64,000 nt of DNA from Streptomyces niger (GTDB taxonomy: Bacteria > Actinomycetota > Actinomycetes > Streptomycetales > Streptomycetaceae), in NCBI RefSeq assembly GCF_000718305.1, contig NZ_JOFQ01000028.1:1-64000 (forward strand). The letters are read 5' to 3'. Below, piece after piece: positions 32,277 through 39,785 of the stretch (position 1 is its first letter; each line of letters starts with the position of its first letter). The notes beneath the pieces are model-generated. The model was not told where the DNA came from. It saw nothing but the letters and a program-made list of their open reading frames with translations, and searched no databases. The position numbers and the translations under genes were made by a program.

Positions 32277-33067
32277 TCAACGCCGCCGAGATTATTCACG
32301 CGCGCTCCAGCATCCTGTTCGTCACGCTGGACTCGCTGCGCTACGACGTCGCCGAGACCGCCCTCACCGCCGGCCGGACCCCGCGCCTGGCGGGCATGCT
32401 GCCCGGCGGGCAGTGGGAGCGCCGCTGGACGCCGGGCACCTTCACCCTGCCCGCGCACAAGGCGTTCTTCCACGGGTTCCTGCCCAAGCTGCCGCAGCCT
32501 CAGCAGCCGCCCCGGCTATGGGAGTGCCGGCCCCCGGCCTTCAAGACCGTGCGTCCCGAGACGTTCGTCTTCGACGCGCCCAACCTCCTGGCCGGGCTCG
32601 GCCAGCACGGCTACCGGACCGTGTGCATCGGCGGCGTCACCTACTTCTCCCGTGAGACGCCGATGGGCGCCGTGCTGCCCCAGATGTTCGACGAGGACCA
32701 CTGGCGGCCCGAATTCTGCTCCCCGGAGATCGACTCCACGCGGCACCAGGTGGACCAGGCCCTGGAAGTCGCCGACCGGCACGCGGACCGCCCGCTGTAC
32801 CTGTTCGTGAACGTCTCGGCCACCCATGTCCCGCACGGGCACTATGTCGGCGACAGCACCGACAGCGCGGCGTCCCAGGCGGCAGCCCTGGCCTACGCCG
32901 ACGAACACCTCGGGCGCCTGGTCGACGGGCTCACCGCGGATCGCCGCTGGCTGATCATCATGTGCGCGGATCACGGTGACGCGTATGGCGATGACGGTTT
33001 CCACGGCCGCGGCATCGCCCATCCCTCTGTCTTGAACGTGCCGTTCGGGGCGTGGGTGCAGGGATGA
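32273..33067 (+). CDS. Sulfatase/phosphatase-fold hydrolase, STM4013-like
   Basis: A 264-residue enzyme of the alkaline phosphatase superfamily. The metal ligands and nucleophile region appear as FVTLDSLRYD, TPGTFTLPAHKAFFHGFLP, and ADHGDAYGDDGFHG with a following H. The layout and phrases such as FVFDAPNLL and TVCIGGVTYFS resemble the STM4013/SEN3800 hydrolases, which elsewhere occur beside radical SAM genes (STM4011/STM4012). GTG start in a four-base overlap with the previous gene. It completes a coupled four-gene block. Confidence 0.78.
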   Translation: MINAAEIIHARSSILFVTLDSLRYDVAETALTAGRTPRLAGMLPGGQWERRWTPGTFTLPAHKAFFHGFLPKLPQPQQPPRLWECRPPAFKTVRPETFVFDAPNLLAGLGQHGYRTVCIGGVTYFSRETPMGAVLPQMFDEDHWRPEFCSPEIDSTRHQVDQALEVADRHADRPLYLFVNVSATHVPHGHYVGDSTDSAASQAAALAYADEHLGRLVDGLTADRRWLIIMCADHGDAYGDDGFHGRGIAHPSVLNVPFGAWVQG

Positions 33068-33085
33068 CGGCTACGCTCAGCGGTC

Positions 33086-33529
33086 ATGACCGATGGACCG
33101 ATGCCCGATGCCGCCGTGATCGTCGCCCGCGCCGAAGGCGACCTCGTTGCCCTGCTGACCTCCGACTTCCCGAAGCACGGTGGCGAGTACGTCTTCCTGC
33201 CCGGCGGACGCCTGGAGGGGGGCGAGACCCCCGAGGAGGCGGCCCGGCGCGAGCTGCGGGAGGAGGCCGGTGTCACCGCTGAGTCCTGGCGCTCGCTGGG
33301 TTCCTTCGCGATCACCCTCGGTGAAACGGCTCGCGTCCACCTCTACGAGGCCCGCGACCTGACGTTGGGGCCGCAGGAGCTGACGCCCAGCGAGCAGGAC
33401 TACAAGTTGTTGTGGTGGCCGATGGCCGACGCGATCCAGGCCGCGGAGGAGGGGCGCTTCCTCCTCCCGGCCGGCCCGCTGGCCCTGCTGCTGGCCGCAC
33501 GGTGCGAGGCGCCGGTCGCTTCCCAGTGA
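33086..33529 (+). CDS. Nudix hydrolase
   Basis: A 147-residue protein with a complete Nudix box: GGRLEGGETPEEAARREL then REEAGV. It follows the hydrolase by 18 bases and ends just before a strong hairpin, so it is probably the last gene of the radical SAM unit. Substrate unknown; a nucleotide-linked or alarmone-like compound would fit its neighbours. Confidence 0.85.
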   Translation: MTDGPMPDAAVIVARAEGDLVALLTSDFPKHGGEYVFLPGGRLEGGETPEEAARRELREEAGVTAESWRSLGSFAITLGETARVHLYEARDLTLGPQELTPSEQDYKLLWWPMADAIQAAEEGRFLLPAGPLALLLAARCEAPVASQ

Positions 33530-33533
33530 CGAC

Positions 33534-33565
33534 GATGCCCCGGAGCAATTGTGGTCCGGGGCATC
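33534..33565 (+). terminator. Terminator hairpin after the Nudix gene
   Basis: GATGCCCCGGA (33534-33544) pairs perfectly with TCCGGGGCATC (33555-33565) around a ten-base loop, four bases after the Nudix stop codon, and is followed by TCGTT. It marks the end of the 30.1-33.5 kb unit. Confidence 0.7.
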
Positions 33566-33737
33566 TCGTTACGAGCCAGGCAGGAACGAGGAGGACGACG
33601 GCACCCCGCACGGCCCGCGTACGTGGTTGTACGCGTGCGAGATTGTCGCCCCGGACCGGCTGCCCGCCGCCGGTGGCCCCGTGCACTCCTGGCCCGCCGT
33701 GTGGGCCTGGGCCGATCAGAAACGAGGCACCGCATGA
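33549..33737 (+). pseudogene. Internally deleted copy of the gene at 37296
   Basis: A short frame reads EDDGTPHGPRTWLYACEIVA then PDRLPAAGGPVHSW. The intact paralogue at 37296 has about 30 further residues between DDGTPHGP and WYACEI and continues for another 100 after GGPV. The DNA also matches (GACGGCACCCCGCACGGCCC in both). Its stop overlaps the next kinase start (ATGA), so the fragment could still lead translation into the kinase. Confidence 0.65.
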
Positions 33738-34633
33738 CCCACGCCAGCCCGCCCGACGCCCTTGCCGCCTACCGCGGCCGGCCCGTCATCGCAAAGCTCC
33801 TCTCCGACCGGCGCGGCTCCCGCGCCTGGGAGATCACCGGAGACGACGGCCTGCACCTGGCGTTGAAAGCGAACGCGCCCGACAGCGACCACAGTACGGA
33901 CCGTGACAAGGCGCCCGAGATGATCCGGGAAGCTGCCGTCTTGGCCGAGTTGGAACGCCTCGGCGCCGTCCCCTCCGGCTACCTCCAGGGCTCCGGCTCG
34001 TGGGCTGACGGCCAGTGGCTCGCCGTCGAATGGGTTCCCGGGCGCGCGCTGTGGAACGCCTGGGCGCTCGCCCGCGGCCCCGAGGGGGACCGGCGTTCCG
34101 TCCGGCCGTGGATGCTCACTACCGCCCGCACCCTGGCCGCACGGCTGGCCGTGCTGCACGCCCACGGCTGGACGCACGCGGACGTGCAGCCCACCAACGT
34201 CCTCGTGGACTCCCGCCAGGGCGCCGCGCACCTGATCGACTACGCGCTGGCCTGCGGCCCGCAAGGAGCCACCGGCCGCCGTCCGTACCGCGGAGCGCTC
34301 ACCCACACCACCGCACCCGAGATAGCCGCCGCGATCCTCAACACGCCCGCGGACACCCACATCCAGGCCGCACCGCCAGCCGACATCTGGTCCCTCGGCG
34401 CCACCCTGTACTGGTGCTGGACCGGGCAGCGGCCCGTCTCCTATGCCGATGACCTGGACCGGTTCGAAAAGCTGCGGCTCATAGCCACCGGCCCGGCCGC
34501 CCCCGTCACCGACGTACGGCCGTGGTTCTTCCCGGCTCTGGAAGACCTCATCACTGCCTGCATGGCCCCTGCCCCTACCGACCGGCCGACGGCGGCCGAA
34601 CTCGCCCACCATCTTGAGGAAACGGCCCCATGA
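33734..34633 (+). CDS. Protein-kinase-like protein with intact HxDxxxxN
   Basis: A 299-residue kinase fold. Lysine in LALKAN (residue 45), catalytic loop HADVQPTN (150-157) and an APE motif (196-198) are normal; the DFG motif is DYA (171-173). PPADIWSLGATLYWCWTG is the subdomain IX helix. It is better conserved than its paralogue at 28490. The two may form a pair, one active and one regulatory, or act on related small molecules. No transmembrane or PASTA segment is present. Confidence 0.78.
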   Translation: MTHASPPDALAAYRGRPVIAKLLSDRRGSRAWEITGDDGLHLALKANAPDSDHSTDRDKAPEMIREAAVLAELERLGAVPSGYLQGSGSWADGQWLAVEWVPGRALWNAWALARGPEGDRRSVRPWMLTTARTLAARLAVLHAHGWTHADVQPTNVLVDSRQGAAHLIDYALACGPQGATGRRPYRGALTHTTAPEIAAAILNTPADTHIQAAPPADIWSLGATLYWCWTGQRPVSYADDLDRFEKLRLIATGPAAPVTDVRPWFFPALEDLITACMAPAPTDRPTAAELAHHLEETAP

Positions 34634-34779
34634 CTGCGCCCCGCCGAGCCACCCCGCCGGCGCCGTCATCGATGTACGCGGCGATGGACAGAGCGAGTGC
34701 CGACCGACGGACATGTCCGTCACAGCGTGTACGCGCAGGCAGGCAAGGCCGTCTGGCCGTATCCCACTGCAGTGGGTAG
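34630..34779 (+). CDS. Possible 49-residue ORF coupled to the kinase
   Basis: ATG at 34630 overlaps the kinase stop as ATGA, and the frame runs MTAPRRATPPAPSSMYAAMD... to TAG at 34777-34779. The sequence is basic and of low complexity, and no family is recognised. The overlap is the only support; it may be a degraded gene or chance. Confidence 0.25.
   Translation: MTAPRRATPPAPSSMYAAMDRASADRRTCPSQRVRAGRQGRLAVSHCSG
34763..34776. promoter_or_regulatory. Palindrome upstream of the precursor-like gene
   Basis: CCCACTGCAGTGGG is a perfect 14-base palindrome, 53 bases before the ATG of the small peptide at 34830. Position fits an operator. No promoter boxes can be assigned with confidence. Confidence 0.4.
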
Positions 34780-34829
34780 CTTCACGACCACAGCTCCAGC
34801 CGTGCTCCCCCTCACGGAAGGAAGTGACC

Positions 34830-35003
34830 ATGCCGGTCAACGACTTAGTGCCCCCGCCTCCGCGCCGCAGCCGGCGGGCGTACGAGCGGTTGTTCGCAAC
34901 GAAGGCCGTACGCCGCGTCCAGGCACCTGCCGAGACGCACGAGTACAAAAAAGAACAGGGCAGTAGCGACGGCTCCCACACCTACGACACGACGGCCATC
35001 TGA
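34830..35003 (+). CDS. 57-residue precursor-like peptide
   Basis: MPVNDLVPPPPRRSRRAYER starts the peptide and GSSDGSHTYDTTAI ends it. GGAAGGA lies seven bases before ATG. The N-terminal two thirds is basic and could be a leader; the end is polar, uncharged apart from aspartates, and rich in S, T, D and Y, with no cysteine. A hairpin follows the stop and then an asparagine-synthetase-like ligase. This is the usual arrangement for a ribosomally made, modified peptide. It does not show a lasso leader (no T two residues before a core glycine). Codon 6 is TTA (34845-34847). Confidence 0.65.
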   Translation: MPVNDLVPPPPRRSRRAYERLFATKAVRRVQAPAETHEYKKEQGSSDGSHTYDTTAI

Positions 35004-35020
35004 CGCCCTGTAGTGGACGG

Positions 35021-35050
35021 GTGGGGCGGCCAGGCGCGCGGCCGCCCCAC
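35021..35050 (+). terminator. Hairpin between precursor-like gene and ligase
   Basis: GTGGGGCGGCC (35021-35031) pairs with GGCCGCCCCAC (35040-35050) around eight bases. It lies 17 bases after the peptide stop and 18 before the ligase start. Such a hairpin can stop part of the transcription so that precursor mRNA exceeds enzyme mRNA, or protect the 3' end of the short message. Confidence 0.65.
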
Positions 35051-35068
35051 GCTGCTCTGGAGGTGAAT

Positions 35069-36640
35069 GTGCTCACCCTGCACGTGGCCCCGTACCTTGA
35101 CAGCTCCTGGCAGTGGCACGACGACCGGTACCGCACCGCCGACCGGCGCAGCGAGATCGTGCCACTGCGGCACCCGATGGTCGAGCACCTGGCCGTGAGC
35201 GATGGCCGGCGCACCCTGCTCGTTGTCCGCGAACGCGTCGCCGACCGGCCCGCCTGCGACACCGCAGTACGGCACGTCTCCGAGGCCGCATACGACCAGG
35301 GCCGCGCGTTGCTCGACCAGTGGCCCACCGACTACGTGGCGGTCGAGACCGTCCCGGACAACCCGGTGCGGGTCACCGCAGGCCCGTGCCGCACAACGCC
35401 GCTGTACCTCGCCCACGACGACATCCACCTTCACGGCTCGTGGGACATGGCCGACCTGCGCGCCCACGCCCATGGCATCAACACCCTGGAGGCCGCGCGT
35501 CTGCTGCTGTACCGCCCGCGCTACAGCCACGACACCTTCTTCACCGGCATCCACCGGCTCACCGAACGATTCACCGCGTTCTACGGAGGCCACCTGCACC
35601 TGCATTACCCAGAGCCGTCCCTGCACGCCGGGCCGCGGGAGCTCGTCCCGGACGCCGACGTGCCAGGCGCGTTCGTGCAGGCCCTCGACGACGCGCTGGA
35701 CGTGCGGCCGCTCGACGCCGAGCGGAGCGTCTTCCACCTCACCGGAGGCTTCGACTCCGGTACCGTCGCCACCCGGGCTGCGCAGCGCTACCCGGGTGTC
35801 TTAGGCACCGCGGCGCTCCTGATCGACGGCCCGGGGCGGGAGCAGCAGATCCGGCGCCGCAAGGAGATGCGCAACGCCGTGCCCTTCGGCCCCTGGGATG
35901 CCGTGGCCGACGCCGCGGTCGACCTGCCGCTGCACCCGGAGTGCGCCCGGGTGCGCGGCGAGGCGATCAGCCCGTACGAGGAGCCCCTTCACTACCCGTT
36001 CGTCCGCATGACCGCACAGATTGCTGGCCACGGCGCGCACACCGTGGTGACCGGCCTGGGCGGGGACGAGATGGTCGCCCTCTCCCAGCAGGAGTATCTC
36101 CACCGTGCCGCGGGGCGGATGGAGGACGCGGCCGGGCTGCCCTGGATCGGCCGCCGGGTGGGTGAGGTAGCGGAGTTCGGCGACGTGGGGATCGCGCCGC
36201 CGGCCGCGGTGAACAGTATGACGTTGTTGTCGCTGGAGATCTCCGCGCCGGTGCTGCTGCGCGCCGGCATCTGGCCGCTGCACCCCTTCGCCGACCCGGA
36301 GGTGGTCGCACTTGGCGAGGCCCTGCCGATGGACTGGCGCGAGCTCAAGCAGCTGCAGCGCCGGCGGCTCGCCGACCTGGGTCTGAGCCGCGACGTGGTC
36401 TGGCCCGCCGAGCGCGAGTCCTTCGCTGAGGTCGTGCAAAACGGGCTGCTCACCTATGGCCGGCCGCTGCTGCGCCGGATGCTGGCCAGTGGCTCGCCCC
36501 TGTTCGACGCGGGGCTGATCGATCCGGACGGCCTGGCCCGTGGCCTGCAGCGGCTGGACCGCGGCCCGTACGAGGAGCGGCGGGACTCCCAGCTGATCGA
36601 GGTCATCCACCTGCACCAGGCGGCCGTCGCCTACCTGTGA
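35069..36640 (+). CDS. Asparagine-synthetase-like amide ligase
   Basis: A 523-residue protein. An N-terminal domain recalls the glutaminase half of AsnB but has no N-terminal catalytic cysteine, and the C-terminal half is the ATP-dependent synthetase: LTGGFDSGTVA (PP-loop, about residues 225-235) and GLGGDEM (about 328). Such proteins include lasso cyclases and beta-lactam synthetases, which activate a carboxylate by adenylation. GTG start with GGAGG five bases upstream. Codon 245 is TTA (35801-35803). With the small peptide before it, a macrolactam, ligation or amidation of that peptide is a reasonable guess. Confidence 0.82.
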   Translation: MLTLHVAPYLDSSWQWHDDRYRTADRRSEIVPLRHPMVEHLAVSDGRRTLLVVRERVADRPACDTAVRHVSEAAYDQGRALLDQWPTDYVAVETVPDNPVRVTAGPCRTTPLYLAHDDIHLHGSWDMADLRAHAHGINTLEAARLLLYRPRYSHDTFFTGIHRLTERFTAFYGGHLHLHYPEPSLHAGPRELVPDADVPGAFVQALDDALDVRPLDAERSVFHLTGGFDSGTVATRAAQRYPGVLGTAALLIDGPGREQQIRRRKEMRNAVPFGPWDAVADAAVDLPLHPECARVRGEAISPYEEPLHYPFVRMTAQIAGHGAHTVVTGLGGDEMVALSQQEYLHRAAGRMEDAAGLPWIGRRVGEVAEFGDVGIAPPAAVNSMTLLSLEISAPVLLRAGIWPLHPFADPEVVALGEALPMDWRELKQLQRRRLADLGLSRDVVWPAERESFAEVVQNGLLTYGRPLLRRMLASGSPLFDAGLIDPDGLARGLQRLDRGPYEERRDSQLIEVIHLHQAAVAYL

Positions 36641-36661
36641 CGGACGAGCGCGCGGCCGCCC

Positions 36662-37201
36662 CTACCCCAGCGGTGGCCGCAGCCCGGCGAAGCGCTCCTC
36701 CAGGTCTGGGATGTGCTCGGCGCGGCGGCCCAGCAGGTACATCGGCCCGTGGCTCTTCTGCATCGTGTGCAGCAGCGTGAACCCCTGCTGCTGGTAGTAG
36801 GCCACCAGGCCGGGGAAGCGGCAGCCGCGCCGTACCCACACCTTGTCCTCCCGTGCGGCCCGGTCCACCGCCCACAGCGCCAGCAGCGCGCCTGGCTTCG
36901 CCTCGCGCAGCGCCGGGTCAGTGATGGTGGTGTAGAGGTACAGGGCCGGCTCCGCCAGTTCCTCGGCGGTCCACGCCATCGGCGGGGTGGTGTCCGTCAC
37001 CGTCGTGCACCCGACCGGCCGGCCGTCAGCCTCCAGCAGCCACATCGACCCGTCGGCGTTGCTGGTCAGGTCTGCGACCTTGTCGGCGCTCTGGCGCCAG
37101 CTCGGCATGCCGCGGTCCTCCAGCCACTGCGACCGGGCCAGAACGATGTCGATCACGTCCTGCCGGTCCTGCGGGCGGGCGCTGCGCATCGTGAATTTCA
37201 C
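36662..37201 (-). CDS. GNAT-family N-acetyltransferase
   Basis: A 179-residue GNAT fold: N-terminal VKFTMRSARPQDRQDVIDIV, an acceptor region, and the late WVRRGCRFPGLVAYYQQQGFTLLHTM which is the family's C-terminal strand and helix. The acetyl-CoA loop is weak. GTG start at 37201 with GGAGGAG upstream. It converges with the ligase gene, 21 bases between stops. It might acetylate the product of the neighbouring pathway, but opposite orientation makes that uncertain. Confidence 0.75.
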   Translation of the reverse strand: MKFTMRSARPQDRQDVIDIVLARSQWLEDRGMPSWRQSADKVADLTSNADGSMWLLEADGRPVGCTTVTDTTPPMAWTAEELAEPALYLYTTITDPALREAKPGALLALWAVDRAAREDKVWVRRGCRFPGLVAYYQQQGFTLLHTMQKSHGPMYLLGRRAEHIPDLEERFAGLRPPLG

Positions 37202-37295
37202 CGTGGTCTCCTCCGTATCGTCCGGACACTCACCCTGGCATCCCACACCATGCGGCGGGCGGTTTCGGAGCACTCCGGCGTTTTACGATCGGGGG

Positions 37296-37766
37296 ATGAA
37301 TGCCGAGGATGACGGCACCCCGCACGGCCCGTACGCCCGGGTCCACCTGCCGGACGGGCAGGAGATCGTGGCCACGGTCCGTGGCCGCGAGCAGGACGGT
37401 GAGGGCAAGTGGTGGTACGCCTGCGAGATCATCGTCCCGGACCAGTTGCCCGCCGCCGGTGGCCCCGTCCAACAGGGGCGCGTTGTCCCATTCACGGCCG
37501 CCTATCCCACCGTGGAGCCGATTCCCGGCCAGGACTACAGCGTGCTGGACCCGGCCCAGCAGCCGACGGAGCCGCTTCGCTGGCGCGTCAGCATGGACCG
37601 CGACGGCCTGCGACGGGTGCACCGGCCGGACTGCGCCAAGGCGGGGGAGTCCCGCACCCGAGTCTCGGACCAGGACGCGCTGGAGCTGCTGGCCGACACC
37701 GAGCATGCCCAGCCCTGCCCCGTGTGCAGACCGGAGGACGTCTTGCGGCCCCTCCTGGGCGGGTGA
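37296..37766 (+). CDS. Small zinc-binding-like protein, DUF6233-like C-terminus
   Basis: A 156-residue protein. The N-terminal part (DDGTPHGPYARVHLPDGQEI, WWYACEIIVP) is a small beta domain. The C-terminal part has HRPDCAKAG then CPVCRP, an H-x4-C...CxxC set that recalls DUF6233 proteins of Streptomyces. It is the intact member of a family with two damaged copies in this window (18268 and 33549). Function unknown. Confidence 0.7.
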   Translation: MNAEDDGTPHGPYARVHLPDGQEIVATVRGREQDGEGKWWYACEIIVPDQLPAAGGPVQQGRVVPFTAAYPTVEPIPGQDYSVLDPAQQPTEPLRWRVSMDRDGLRRVHRPDCAKAGESRTRVSDQDALELLADTEHAQPCPVCRPEDVLRPLLGG

Positions 37767-37823
37767 CGGGAATATGCGGGTGGGAAAGCGGTTCTTCCTC
37801 GGTGGATCGAGAGGAACCTGAAC

Positions 37824-38009
37824 ATGCCCACCCCCACCCCGGCCTCCGCCGCCCGTGCCTTGGGCTGTGCCCTTAACCAGATCGGCTGGTGCATCCGCTG
37901 CCGCACGCCGTGCCAGCGGTACGGCGGAGGCGGCAATCCGCTCTGCAAGGACTGCCAGCGGGAGAAGACCGTGGTAAACGGCCGGAAGAAGTCGTCGGCC
38001 GTCTCCTGA
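37824..38009 (+). CDS. Small CxxC-CxxC protein
   Basis: A 61-residue protein with GAGGA eight bases before ATG. CIRC-x3-C and CKDC form a possible zinc knuckle; the C-terminus is basic (REKTVVNGRKKSS). Family unknown. It ends before a terminator-like hairpin. Confidence 0.6.
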   Translation: MPTPTPASAARALGCALNQIGWCIRCRTPCQRYGGGGNPLCKDCQREKTVVNGRKKSSAVS

Positions 38010-38107
38010 CCGGGCAGTGTTGCGCACGCTCTGGCCGAGTGTCACTGTGCAGAAGTGTTCCTTCTGGTGCGTGTCAGCGGTTCGCTGATCACATGACTGC
38101 AGGACGC

Positions 38108-38140
38108 CGGTCTCCCCACCCAGACCCCGCGGGGAGACCG
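38108..38140. terminator. Bidirectional hairpin
   Basis: CGGTCTCCCC (38108-38117) pairs with GGGGAGACCG (38131-38140), loop 13 bases. It lies between the small plus-strand gene ending at 38009 and the minus-strand remnant ending at 38155 and could serve both. Confidence 0.55.
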
Positions 38141-38154
38141 CCGCACACCACTCC

Positions 38155-38467
38155 TTACAACGCCTGCTCGCCGTGGACCGGCACCTTGCTGAACGGGTCC
38201 CGCTTGGCGTCCCGGGCGGGGCGGACGTAGTCGCGGCGGGGGATGGGCGAGTCCTTTCGCCACCGGCCGGCGTCCGCGATCTCCTCGTCGGTGGCGTCGG
38301 CCAGGCCCAGATCGGTGGCGCCGCCGGGGCCGGCCATCGGTGACCAGCCCGGCCGCCTTGAACCAGAGCTGCACGCGTTCGTTGACCGTGTGGCTGCGCA
38401 GATTCGCGCCGCGCTTCGTCGCCTTCTTCGCCCGCGTCTTCGAGGACGCGACGGTGCCATTCTTCAA
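38155..38467 (-). pseudogene. Frameshifted hypothetical gene
   Basis: One minus frame reads MKNGTVASSKTRAKKATKRG and NERVQLWFKAAGLVTDG, then another frame takes over with GGATDLGLADATDEEIADAG, RWRKDSPIPRRDYVRPARDA and KVPVHGEQAL. The two make one sensible basic protein only if a frame change near 38335 is assumed. Upstream there may be more (AGPVFRHLL in the first frame). Function unknown; probably a remnant of an integrated element. Confidence 0.5.
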
Positions 38468-38987
38468 CAGGTGGCGGAAGACGGGGCCAGCGTCATCGGT
38501 TCGAACGGTGCATCTCAGCGTGGGCGGAGCCGACGATCTGTCCGTAGCGCCGCATCAGCTGCGTCTCGGGGTATCTCCGCGCGGGCGGAGGTTAGCCGGT
38601 GACTCGCACAATGGCGCCTGCGTCACCATCGTCCCTGAGTGCGAGCGGAGGCGAGCAGTAGACATCGTGGGATTGGGCGATTGAGTGCAACCTTTGGTGC
38701 CGGCGGTCTCCGCAGCGACTCCCCCATGCCTAAACAGTGCCCACCAGGAACACGGCTACGGGATAACCGCCAGAGGGCTGGCCGTACAGCAGCGCTGTCG
38801 ACGGAAGTCGTCCAAGCCGCGCGGTGGGCTCTGACGAAAGCGGCTTGGTGCCCCACGATTTCTCGGGTGCCTTCATGGCTGCCCATGGGTGCCTCAGCAG
38901 GCGCCGTCCAGCATATTGCGGTCCGCGTCAACCGTATCCTCGTCGACAATTAAGTCGTCGCCGACTGGACGTCTCGCAAGCGGTGAC

Positions 38988-39167
38988 TCAAGCGGCTTCT
39001 CGGCAATTGCTTGTGATCCAAGCGCGGACCTCCGCAGGGGAAAATCGCAGCTGTTGTCCTATGCGGAAGCTAGGGATGCTCTCCTTGAGGTGGTTGTCGT
39101 ATACCCAGGAAGCCGGCTTCCCGAGGAAGGCGGCCAGGGTCGGGACGTCCCAGAGCGGTTCATTCAT
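38988..39167 (-). CDS. Excisionase-like DNA-binding protein
   Basis: A 59-residue protein, MNEPLWDVPTLAAFLGKPAS then WVYDNH, IPSFRIGQQLRFSPAEVRAW. This is the winged-helix layout of MerR-like excisionases: VxxLAxxLGxxxxWVY, then IPxxRIGxxLRFxPxEVxxW. Such proteins direct excision by a tyrosine integrase. No integrase lies next to it, so it is an orphan left from a lost element, or it may serve the recombinases at 23-26.7 kb. The ribosome site is weak. Confidence 0.72.
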   Translation of the reverse strand: MNEPLWDVPTLAAFLGKPASWVYDNHLKESIPSFRIGQQLRFSPAEVRAWITSNCREAA

Positions 39168-39785
39168 GGTGTCTCGCTTGAGTGGGCTCGGTGATGGCTG
39201 GTCGTAATTTAGGGACCGATTACGGCCGCACCAAATGGGCGGAGTGAAGGTGAAGAAGCTGCTCTCGGCTCAGCGTTACTGTGTACGCACTGTGAGGGAC
39301 AGACAGGGCAACGGTGGCGGTCTTCACTCCGACCACAGGGGTGCGCTGTTGAACGCTGCGGCGGTTCTCCAGAGCTACCGACGTCAGCACCGATCCAGCG
39401 CGACGGCCACGAATGGACCGGAACGGGAGGCAGCGGATGCCAGCACCAATTCAGCACGAGGCGGCTTGGGGCTCTCCATGGAAGGAGAGCCCCAAGCCGT
39501 TGACCTGCGTGTTTGTGAAGGGTTGGGGCTTCTGTTAAGAGGCCCGCCGTCCAAATCTTTCCGTTTCCCGGTGTCCGGACCGGCTGGTTCCGGGAACGCG
39601 CACCTTCCCCGGGCGGCCGATTTCACACGTCACGCGCCGGGGTCGAACGCCTCGGTGGGCAGCCGGCGGCCCGCCCAGTGGCAGTACGCCGGCGCGTCGG
39701 CGTGGCTGCTGACCGGCCCGGCACGCCGGCGGCCCGCCCCCGCACCACCGTGCGGGAACGGGCCGCCCCGTCTCGGGCCGTGCCG
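39168..39785. other. Region without clear genes
   Basis: No open frame here has protein-like composition or a good start. The only notable structure is the strong hairpin at 39463-39498. It forms the border between the accessory region and the chromosome-like part beginning with CsbD. Confidence 0.4.
39463..39498. terminator. Perfect 15-base stem hairpin
   Basis: GGCTTGGGGCTCTCC (39463-39477) pairs without mismatch with 39484-39498 across a six-base loop. No gene ends close by, so it may be the terminator of a lost gene at the island edge or an end structure of an element. Confidence 0.5.

Noticed and set aside
34830..36640. A lasso peptide cluster
   Set aside because: The ligase is of the right superfamily, but there is no B1/B2 leader-binding or protease gene, and the peptide lacks the leader threonine two residues before the core and a suitably placed ring acid.
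38824..39207. A plus-strand open frame over the excisionase gene
   Set aside because: It is the shadow of the minus-strand excisionase, which has a clear family pattern.
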